This document shows, in pieces, positions 12,671-18,688 of a stretch of 18,688 nt of DNA; position 1 is the first letter of the stretch; each line of letters starts with the position of its first letter. The DNA comes from Rhodobacter sp. (GTDB taxonomy: Bacteria > Pseudomonadota > Alphaproteobacteria > Rhodobacterales > Rhodobacteraceae). The translations under genes and the position numbers were made by a program. The DNA is taken from the NCBI GenBank assembly GCA_027482795.1, contig JAIXVS010000180.1:1-18688 (forward strand), given 5' to 3'. Below the pieces are notes generated by a model, which saw nothing but the letters and a program-made list of their open reading frames with translations, was not told where the DNA came from and ran no database searches.

Positions 12671-14455
12671 TTAAATGACCTCGCTGCCATCGGTAAATTG
12701 CAGCCGCGCCAGCCGCGCATAAAGCCCACCTTCGGCGACCAGCGCATCATGCGTGCCCGTGGCCACCATGCGGCCGTTTTCAAACACAACAATGCGGTCG
12801 GCCCGCTTTACCGTGGCCAAGCGGTGCGCCACGACCAGCACCGTACGCCCAGCCGCCATATGGTCTACCGCCTGCTGCACCGCGCGTTCCGATTCTGCAT
12901 CCAGCGCCGATGTCGCCTCGTCCAGCAGCAGAACGGGGGCATCGCGCAAAATCGCGCGGGCAATGGCAATGCGCTGCTTTTGCCCGCCCGACAGCATCAC
13001 GCCACGTTCGCCCAGATAGGTGCCATAGCCCTGCGGCAAGGCGGTGATAAAATCATGCGCAGCGGCGGCCTTTGCGGCAGCCTCTACATCGGCGCGGCTG
13101 GCACCTGCGCGGCCAAAGGCAATGTTCTCATAGGCCGACGTGGCAAAGATCATCGGGTCTTGCGGCACCAGCGCCATGGCGGCGCGAAAATCTGATCGTG
13201 CCATATCGCGCAGATCAATTCCATCAAGCGTGATGCGCCCCGATTGAGGGTCGTAAAACCGCATCAACATATGCAGCATGGTCGATTTGCCCGCGCCAGA
13301 TGGGCCAACCAGCGCAACAGTCTCGCCCGCCTTGATGGTCAGGCTGACATGATCCAGCGCCATGGTTTCAGGGCGGGCAGGATAGGCAAAGCCTACATCT
13401 TCAAAGGCGATATCCCCGCGCACAGGGCGCGGCAGGGCGCGCGGGCTGGCGGGGTCTGTCACAGGGTCTTTTGCGGCCAGCAGTTCAACCAAACGTTCGG
13501 TCGCGCCCGCCGCGCGCTGCAATTCGCCCCAAACTTCCGACAGCGATCCAACCGCACCCGCAACCAGCACAGCGTAGATCAAAAACTGCACCAATTCGCC
13601 CGCGCTCATCGCGCCAGATTGCACATCGCGCGCGCCCACCCACAAAACGCAGACAATCGCGGCGAAAATCAGGAAAATGACAACAACCGTCATTTGCGCC
13701 CGCGTCATGATGCGCGTGCGGGCCGAGGAATAGCTGGCTTCGGTCACAAGGGCGAAATCAGACATGGTGGCGGGTTCATGGGTAAAGCTTTGCACTGTTT
13801 GCACCGCGCTAAGCGCTTCGGACGCGCGGCCTGATGATTGCGCGATCAGGTCTTGGTTATCGCGCGACAGGTTGCGCAGGCGGCGGCCCAGCACCACAAT
13901 CGGCACAATCACCGCAGGCACGATCAGCAATACCAGCGCCGTAAGTTTCCCCGATGACAGCGCGAGCAAAACAATTCCGCCGATAAGGGTTAAGATATTG
14001 CGCAGGGCGACGGAAACCGATGATCCGATGACCGACAAAATCAGCGTGGTATCGGTAGTAATGCGCGACAGCACTTCGCCCGTTAGAATATCATCAAAAA
14101 AGGCAGGCGACATGCTGATGACGCGGTCAAACAGCGCCTTGCGGATATCGGCCACAACCCGCTCGCCAAATTTCGTCACATAAAAATACCGCACGCCTGT
14201 GCCCAGCGCCAGCAGCGCCGCAATGGCAAGGGCAGCGGCAAAATAGGTATCGACCAGTTGATAGTCGCCCGCCGAAAACCCATCCACCACACGGCGCACG
14301 GCCAAGGGCAGGGTCAGGCTGACAGCCGATGTCAAAATCAGCGCGGCCCCCGCCAGTATGGCCATGGCGCGATACGGGCGGATAAATGGCAAAAGCCCGC
14401 GCAGCGCGCCAATCCGTTTGGACGGTTCGCGTTTTTCTAAGCTTGCATCGACCAT
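12671..14455 (-). CDS. ABC exporter half-transporter (transmembrane plus ATPase), MsbA/ABCB-like
   Basis: A 594-residue fused permease-ATPase that would work as an inner-membrane homodimer. Residues about 20-310 form the six-helix ABC_membrane domain (hydrophobic runs near 31-53, 71-90, 150-168, 170-188, 255-273 and 286-305). The ATPase follows: Walker A GPSGAGKS at 384-391, Q-loop Gln432, signature LSGGQ at 488-492, Walker B VLLLDE at 508-513 and H-loop His544. Layout and length match MsbA/ABCB multidrug or lipid exporters; the cargo cannot be read from the sequence. There is no peptidase or substrate-binding domain. ATG 14455 follows AGAGGAG. It is divergent from the hydrolase cluster, with a 94-bp gap. 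Lipid A export is one option, drug efflux another. Confidence 0.93.
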   Translation of the reverse strand: MVDASLEKREPSKRIGALRGLLPFIRPYRAMAILAGAALILTSAVSLTLPLAVRRVVDGFSAGDYQLVDTYFAAALAIAALLALGTGVRYFYVTKFGERVVADIRKALFDRVISMSPAFFDDILTGEVLSRITTDTTLILSVIGSSVSVALRNILTLIGGIVLLALSSGKLTALVLLIVPAVIVPIVVLGRRLRNLSRDNQDLIAQSSGRASEALSAVQTVQSFTHEPATMSDFALVTEASYSSARTRIMTRAQMTVVVIFLIFAAIVCVLWVGARDVQSGAMSAGELVQFLIYAVLVAGAVGSLSEVWGELQRAAGATERLVELLAAKDPVTDPASPRALPRPVRGDIAFEDVGFAYPARPETMALDHVSLTIKAGETVALVGPSGAGKSTMLHMLMRFYDPQSGRITLDGIDLRDMARSDFRAAMALVPQDPMIFATSAYENIAFGRAGASRADVEAAAKAAAAHDFITALPQGYGTYLGERGVMLSGGQKQRIAIARAILRDAPVLLLDEATSALDAESERAVQQAVDHMAAGRTVLVVAHRLATVKRADRIVVFENGRMVATGTHDALVAEGGLYARLARLQFTDGSEVI

Positions 14456-14549
14456 GGGCTTCACTCCTCTTGCAGTGGCGATGTATGCCTGTGCGCCCCC
14501 GCTTGCAAGCCGCGTGAATTTCTGGCCCCATAGGCGCAAAGGAAATGCT

Positions 14550-15374
14550 ATGCCCCAGTTCTTTACCGCTGCCGACGGCACCCAAATTGCCTATGATGAC
14601 CAAGGCAGTGGCCTGCCGCTGTTGTGCTTACCCGGGCTGACCCGCACGATGGGGGATTTTGACTATCTGCGCCCGCATTTACCCCCGCTGCGCCTGATAC
14701 GGATGGATTATCGTGGGCGCGGGGCTTCTGGCTGGTCTGGTGCGGCCAGTTATACCGTGCCGCAAGAGGGGGCCGATGCGCTTGCGCTGCTGGATCATTT
14801 GGGCGTGGAAAAGGCGGCAATACTTGGCACCTCGCGCGGGGGGTTGATTGGCATGTTTTTGGCAGCAGTGGCGAAAGACCGCCTGCTGGGGCTGTGCCTA
14901 AATGATATAGGGCCCGTCATCGAAAAACAGGGCCTCACCCGCATCTTTGACTATTTGGGACGCAACCCCGCTGCCAAAACCCACGCAGCACTGGCCGCGA
15001 AATTGCCCGATCTTATGGCGGGCTTTTCGCAGGTTCCGCCCAGCCGCTGGCTGCAAGAGGCGCAGTTGCATTACGTGCAATCGGCGGATGGTCTGCGCAT
15101 CACCTATGACCCGCAATTGCGGCAAGCATTCTTAGCTGCGTTCAACGGCCCTGCGCCAGACCTATGGCCGCTGTTTGATGCCTGCGCGGGCCTGCCCCTT
15201 GGGCTATTGCGCGGCGAAAACTCCGATTTGCTGTCGGCTCAAACTGCACAAGAAATGCGCCACCGCCGCCCTGATATGCTCTACGCATCCATCCCAAACC
15301 GCGCGCATATTCCGTTTCTGGACGAGGACGAAAGCATCGCGCTGATCCATGACTTTATAGCAAGGGTGCGCTAA
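14550..15374 (+). CDS. Alpha/beta hydrolase (first of three in tandem)
   Basis: A 274-residue serine hydrolase. The oxyanion-hole region is CLPGLTRTMGDF near 26-37, and the nucleophile elbow G-T-S-R-G places Ser95. Asp226 (GENSDLL) and His253 (NRAHIPF) complete the triad by position. RMDYRGRGASGW at 51-62 is the usual strand-4 loop. There is no signal peptide, so it is cytoplasmic. ATG 14550 has AAGGAA 5 nt upstream; an open reading from 14358 would run back over the divergent exporter and is rejected. The next gene begins immediately after its TAA with no gap, so the two are surely co-transcribed. The substrate is unknown: an ester, lactone or C-C bond hydrolase are all possible within this fold. 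Confidence 0.9.
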   Translation: MPQFFTAADGTQIAYDDQGSGLPLLCLPGLTRTMGDFDYLRPHLPPLRLIRMDYRGRGASGWSGAASYTVPQEGADALALLDHLGVEKAAILGTSRGGLIGMFLAAVAKDRLLGLCLNDIGPVIEKQGLTRIFDYLGRNPAAKTHAALAAKLPDLMAGFSQVPPSRWLQEAQLHYVQSADGLRITYDPQLRQAFLAAFNGPAPDLWPLFDACAGLPLGLLRGENSDLLSAQTAQEMRHRRPDMLYASIPNRAHIPFLDEDESIALIHDFIARVR

Positions 15375-16157
15375 ATGGCACTTGTTTACTTACCCGATAT
15401 TCGCCTAAACGCCGATCTGCGCGGGGATGCATCCGCACCGCCTATTGTTTTGATACATGCGCTAGGCACGCATAGCGGTTTGTGGGCGGATATGCCCTTG
15501 CCGCCCAATTTGCGTGTTCTGACCATGGATTTGCGCGGGCATGGCGCATCAGACGCACCCCCGCCGCCCTATCAAATGGGGGCGATGATCCGCGATGTTG
15601 AACGATTGATGGATCATTTCAATCTGCGCGATGCGGTAGTCGTCGGTGTGTCCTTGGGCGGGCTGGTTGCGCAGGGTCTGGCGATTAAGCGGCTGGATTT
15701 GGTGCGCGGGTTGGTTCTGTCGAACACCGCCGCCAAAATCGGCACGACCGAGTTATGGAACGCCCGCTGCGACGAGATTGCGCGCACGGGGCTAGAACCT
15801 TATGCCAATGGCGCGATGGAGCGGATGCTGGGCCGCGCGTGGCGGGATCACCCCAAGATGCCCATGCTGCGCGACATGCTGGTGCAAACCGCACCTGATG
15901 GTTGGATTGGCGCAGCCCGCGCCATTGCGGGGACAGATTTTTACACGCCCACCGCCGCGCTGCGCCTGCCGACCTTAGTTATTGCAGGCGCGAATGATGG
16001 CACAACCCCGCCCAATTTGGTGCGCGAGACGGCAGATTTGATTCCCGGCGCTGAATTTCACCTGATGCGCGGGGTGGGCCATTTGCCCATGCTGGACCAG
16101 CCTGATGCCTACGGCGCACTGATTGCCGCATTTTTGGCGCGCATTGGTCATGTCTGA
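15375..16157 (+). CDS. Alpha/beta hydrolase, 3-oxoadipate enol-lactonase (PcaD)-like
   Basis: A 260-residue serine hydrolase with strong PcaD character: IVLIHALGTHSGLW near 24-37, MDLRGHGASDAP at 51-62 and SNTAAKIGTTELWNAR at 116-131, the last a distinctive PcaD stretch. The triad is Ser93 (GVSLGG), Asp208 (GANDGTTPP) and His236 (GVGHLPM). PcaD hydrolyses 3-oxoadipate enol-lactone to 3-oxoadipate in protocatechuate and catechol breakdown. No pcaC, pcaB, pcaG or pcaH gene is visible, so a related lactone may be the substrate. The ATG directly follows the TAA of the preceding hydrolase, with AAGGG upstream. Its 3' end overlaps the next hydrolase by 8 bp. Confidence is high for the fold and moderate for the reaction. 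Confidence 0.88.
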   Translation: MALVYLPDIRLNADLRGDASAPPIVLIHALGTHSGLWADMPLPPNLRVLTMDLRGHGASDAPPPPYQMGAMIRDVERLMDHFNLRDAVVVGVSLGGLVAQGLAIKRLDLVRGLVLSNTAAKIGTTELWNARCDEIARTGLEPYANGAMERMLGRAWRDHPKMPMLRDMLVQTAPDGWIGAARAIAGTDFYTPTAALRLPTLVIAGANDGTTPPNLVRETADLIPGAEFHLMRGVGHLPMLDQPDAYGALIAAFLARIGHV

Positions 16158-16815
16158 GTTTATCTTGATCCACGGCGCATGTCACCGCGCTGGGGTTTGG
16201 CGCGCGGTGCTGCCTGCTTTGGCGGCAAAAGGCCATGCGGCACAGGCGGTATCGTTGCAGGGCGATACACTGGCCGAACATGCGGCGGCTATCGTGGCCA
16301 GCGCGCCGAAAGGGGCAATTCTGGTGGGCCATTCGGCAGGCGGGTTTATCGCCCATGCCGCAGCCCTTGCCGCGCAGGGCCATTTTGCGGGTGTCATTTA
16401 CCTATGCGCCTTTATCCCAAGCGCTGGTAAATCCGTGGCCGACCTGCGCCGCGCAGCCCCAAATGACGCCCTTGGCCCCGCCATTCGGCGCGTGGATGGG
16501 GGCTATGGGTTTGACCCTGACATGGCGGCGCGCCTCTTTTTCAACGGCTGCCCAGACCCCGCCGCCCATGCCGCTGGCCTGCGCACAGACCCATTACAGC
16601 CCGTGCAAACCGCGCTGCCTGATCTGCCTGCACCTTTTCTCCGCGCCGCGATTATCTGCGATGATGACCGCGCTATTTCACCAGCCTATCAAATGCACAT
16701 GGCGGCAGGTCTGCCCCTGCGCCATCTGCCCTGCGGCCATGCACCATTCTTTGCGGCCCCAGACCTGCTTGCACAATCTTTGCATGATATGGCCGACATG
16801 TTTGGTCGCAGATAG
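16150..16815 (+). CDS. Alpha/beta hydrolase, small esterase type (third in tandem)
   Basis: A 221-residue hydrolase of the compact methylesterase/pyrethroid-hydrolase-like branch. It begins MSEFILIHGACHRAGVW, with HGACH as the oxyanion-hole motif. The nucleophile elbow GHSAGG gives Ser62. His197 (PCGHAPF) and an Asp in the CDDDRA stretch near 170-173 complete the likely triad. It lacks a large cap domain. ATG 16150 lies inside the last codons of the PcaD-like gene (8-bp overlap), so translation is coupled; an in-frame ATG at 16123 would lengthen the overlap and add residues unlike the family start. The three tandem hydrolases differ clearly in sequence, so they are not a recent duplication. 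Substrate unknown. Confidence 0.88.
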   Translation: MSEFILIHGACHRAGVWRAVLPALAAKGHAAQAVSLQGDTLAEHAAAIVASAPKGAILVGHSAGGFIAHAAALAAQGHFAGVIYLCAFIPSAGKSVADLRRAAPNDALGPAIRRVDGGYGFDPDMAARLFFNGCPDPAAHAAGLRTDPLQPVQTALPDLPAPFLRAAIICDDDRAISPAYQMHMAAGLPLRHLPCGHAPFFAAPDLLAQSLHDMADMFGRR

Positions 16816-16867
16816 ACCAGTGCAGGCCCAAATCCTGCCCTAGCCTGCCCCAAAACGGGAGGCCTGA

Positions 16868-18100
16868 ATGAAACTAAAGCATCTAGAGATTTTCGTGGTA
16901 TCCCCCCCTGCCCCGGGCTGGGGCGGGCGCTATTGGATTTTTCCGAAACTGACCACCGATACGGGGCTGGTGGGGTACGGCGAATGCTATGCCAGCACTG
17001 TTGGCCCCGATGCAATGCGCGCCGTGATCGAGGATGTGTTCCACCGCCATATGGAAGGTGAAAATCCCGAAAACATCGAACTGATGTTCCGCCGCGCCTA
17101 CTCGGCAGGCTTCACTCAGCGGCCAGACCCAACGGTGATGGGCGCGTTTTCGGGGTTGGAAATTGCCTGCTGGGATATTTTGGGCAAGGCGCGGGGGCGG
17201 CCCGTTTACGCGTTGCTGGGCGGCAAAATGAACGCCCGCGTGCGCAGCTATACCTACCTTTACCCTGACGAAGGCGATGATGCGGCCGAGTTTTGGGTGA
17301 ACGCCGATATGAACGCCCGCGCTGCCGCCAAGGCTGTGGCCCAAGGCTTCACGGCCATTAAATTCGACCCCGCTGGCCCCTATACCATTCGCGGCGGGCA
17401 TCAGCCTGCCCTATCGGACATCTCGCGCAGCGTGGAATATTGCGCCAAAATTCGCGAGGCGGTTGGTGACCGCGCCGATTTGCTGTTCGGCACGCATGGC
17501 CAGTTCACCACCGCAGGGGCGATCCGTTTGGGGCGCGAATTAGAACCCTACAACCCGCTGTGGTATGAAGAGCCGATCCCACCAGACAATCTGCACGAAT
17601 TTGCCGAAGTGGCGCGCATGGTGCGTATCCCCTTGGCCACGGGCGAGCGTCTGTCGACCAAGGCCGAGTTTGGCGCGCTGCTGCGCCTTGGCGGGGTGAA
17701 AATTTTGCAGCCCGCCTTGGGGCGCATGGGCGGGATATGGGAGGCCAAGAAAGTGGCCGCTATGGCCGAGGTGTTCAACGCCGAGATTGCGCCCCACCTA
17801 TACGCTGGCCCCGTGGAATGGGCGGCGAATATTCATCTGGCGGCGTCGATCCCGAATATCCTGATGGCCGAGACGATCCAGACAGGCGGCGCGTTTCATT
17901 TGAAACTGATCAAGCACACGCTGCAATGGAAAGACGGCTACATCATCCCGCCAGAGGCCCCAGGATTGGGTATTGAATTTGACGAGGAATTGGCGCTGGC
18001 CCACCCCTTTACAGGGGACGGTCTGCATTTGCAGATGCAAGAGGCCCCTTGCGATTATGCGCAAGGCAACCGCTTTGCAGGCGGCGCGCCAAGGGATTAG
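16868..18100 (+). CDS. Enolase-superfamily enzyme (mandelate racemase/muconate lactonizing type), altered active site
   Basis: A 410-residue protein with the N-terminal capping domain (about 1-125) and C-terminal beta barrel of the MR/MLE family; acid-sugar dehydratases and cycloisomerases belong here. Active-site candidates are Lys165 in IKFDP, His210 in FGTHGQF, Glu235 in YEEPIPP, Glu260 in TGERLS and His310 in APHLYAGP. By-eye comparison with galactonate-dehydratase-like enzymes suggests that the first metal-ligand Asp is Gly208 here and the Asp of the His-Asp dyad is Ala283. The enzyme may form a separate functional subgroup; Asp167 might compensate. The SD GGGAGG is 5 nt from the ATG. 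It follows the three hydrolases by 52 bp and probably shares their operon, suggesting a lactone or sugar-acid pathway. The substrate is not assigned. Confidence 0.88.
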   Translation: MKLKHLEIFVVSPPAPGWGGRYWIFPKLTTDTGLVGYGECYASTVGPDAMRAVIEDVFHRHMEGENPENIELMFRRAYSAGFTQRPDPTVMGAFSGLEIACWDILGKARGRPVYALLGGKMNARVRSYTYLYPDEGDDAAEFWVNADMNARAAAKAVAQGFTAIKFDPAGPYTIRGGHQPALSDISRSVEYCAKIREAVGDRADLLFGTHGQFTTAGAIRLGRELEPYNPLWYEEPIPPDNLHEFAEVARMVRIPLATGERLSTKAEFGALLRLGGVKILQPALGRMGGIWEAKKVAAMAEVFNAEIAPHLYAGPVEWAANIHLAASIPNILMAETIQTGGAFHLKLIKHTLQWKDGYIIPPEAPGLGIEFDEELALAHPFTGDGLHLQMQEAPCDYAQGNRFAGGAPRD

Positions 18101-18109
18101 GCGCGCCTA

Positions 18110-18133
18110 TAACAGGCCTTAACGGGCCTGTTA
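18110..18133. terminator. Bidirectional hairpin between the enolase-superfamily gene and dapD
   Basis: TAACAGGCC (18110-18118) and GGCCTGTTA (18125-18133) form a perfect 9-bp stem with a 6-nt loop. It includes the dapD stop codon. It lies between two convergent genes, the usual place for a shared terminator. There is no T tract on either side, so efficiency is uncertain. Confidence 0.55.
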
Positions 18134-18688
18134 GTCGCGCAGCAACTCGTTAATCGATGTTTTGCTGCGCGTCTGCTCATCTACTTGTTTCACGATCACC
18201 GCGCAATACAGGTTGATGCCATTCGTCGATGGCATCGACCCTGCCACCACAACTGACCCCGCTGGCACCTCACCATAGGTCACGCTGCCCGTTGCGCGGT
18301 CGACGATTTTGGTGGATTTGCCAATAAACACGCCCATGCCCAAAACCGAGCCTTCACGCACGATGCAGCCTTCGACGACTTCGCTGCGCGCGCCGATAAA
18401 GCAGTTATCTTCGATAATGGTTGGGCCTGCTTGCATGGGTTCTAACACCCCGCCAATGCCAACCCCGCCCGACAGATGCACATTCTTGCCAATCTGCGCG
18501 CAAGACCCAACTGTGGCCCATGTGTCCACCATGGTGCCTTCATCGACATAGGCGCCAAGGTTGACGAAAGACGGCATCAATACCACGCCGCGCGCGATAT
18601 AGGCAGATTTGCGCACCACAGCACCCGGAACCGCGCGAAAGCCAGCGGCGCGAAAATCGGCATCCGACCAGCCTGCGTATTTCAGATC
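18131..18688 (-). CDS. dapD: 2,3,4,5-tetrahydropyridine-2,6-dicarboxylate N-succinyltransferase, C-terminal part
   Basis: The visible 185 residues are the C-terminal two-thirds of DapD; the 5' end lies beyond the right edge, and the frame is open to the last base (begins DLKYAGWSDADF). DapD transfers succinyl from succinyl-CoA to tetrahydrodipicolinate in the lysine and meso-diaminopimelate pathway, in the cytoplasm. The left-handed parallel beta-helix is plain from hexapeptide-type repeats: VVLMPSFVNLGAYVDEGTMV, then GSCAQIGKNVHLSGGVGIGG, and IIEDNCFIGARSEVVEGCIV. The C-terminus KTSINELLRD is typical of the family. An ATG at 18619 is internal and not the start. It converges on the enolase-superfamily gene across a hairpin. 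Confidence 0.96.
   Translation of the reverse strand, partial: DLKYAGWSDADFRAAGFRAVPGAVVRKSAYIARGVVLMPSFVNLGAYVDEGTMVDTWATVGSCAQIGKNVHLSGGVGIGGVLEPMQAGPTIIEDNCFIGARSEVVEGCIVREGSVLGMGVFIGKSTKIVDRATGSVTYGEVPAGSVVVAGSMPSTNGINLYCAVIVKQVDEQTRSKTSINELLRD

Noticed and set aside
14563..14820. Minus-strand frame opposite the first hydrolase
   Set aside because: Shadow frame, Pro/Ala-rich, within a gene that has a clear catalytic triad.
14550..16815. Recent gene triplication of the hydrolases
   Set aside because: The three proteins differ in length, motif sequence and cap region, and I see no shared stretches at the DNA level.
1..18688. CRISPR array, tRNA or rRNA gene, IS element with transposase
   Set aside because: No regularly spaced repeats, no cloverleaf or rRNA signature, and no transposase or integrase reading frame was found on either strand by eye.

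Overview
The window is a gene-dense, high-GC stretch of bacterial chromosome. Protein features point to an alphaproteobacterium, most likely Rhodobacterales (Roseobacter/Rhodobacter-type): the DapD, Map, PcaD-like, IlvD and fatty-acyl-CoA synthetase sequences have that character, and GTG/TTG starts and short gene overlaps are common. This assignment is by recognition only; no search was run. There are 17 confident protein genes, two of them cut by the window edges, plus one orphan gene and one speculative small ORF. I see no rRNA, tRNA or CRISPR array.

Left part (1-5046). The 3' end of a methyltransferase-like gene converges on a Prx5-type peroxiredoxin. Divergent from the peroxiredoxin is a ferredoxin-reductase-like flavoprotein, translationally coupled (GTGA overlap) to rsmD, the 16S rRNA m2G966 methyltransferase. 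Between rsmD and the convergent map gene (methionine aminopeptidase, TTG start) lies about 1.2 kb of lower-GC DNA with one unrecognised gene. This insert is bracketed by two diverged copies of the last 36 bases of rsmD. The second copy overlaps the map stop codon. The simplest reading is that foreign DNA entered the rsmD 3' end, supplied a replacement end and left the original end behind.

Middle (5047-10137). A CinA/MoaB-type molybdopterin-binding domain protein overlaps (ATGA) a GNAT acetyltransferase, whose 3' end overlaps a convergent LysR-type regulator. The LysR gene diverges from ilvD (dihydroxy-acid dehydratase, branched-chain amino acid synthesis). Their 327-bp spacer carries two dyads built from the same CAATAC/GTATTG half-site, about five helical turns apart, a hairpin covering the ilvD Shine-Dalgarno sequence, and a 31-codon ORF ending on the ilvD start. 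A putative small lipoprotein overlaps the end of ilvD.

Right part (10109-18688). On the minus strand are a long-chain acyl-CoA synthetase, a Kbp/YgaU-like BON-LysM protein with a textbook terminator, and an MsbA-like ABC exporter half-transporter. Divergent from the exporter is a plus-strand cluster of three unrelated-looking alpha/beta hydrolases (the second PcaD-like) and an enolase-superfamily enzyme with altered active-site positions. It resembles a small catabolic operon for a lactone, ester or sugar acid. The window closes with the 3' part of dapD (lysine and peptidoglycan synthesis) on the minus strand, separated from the cluster by a bidirectional hairpin.
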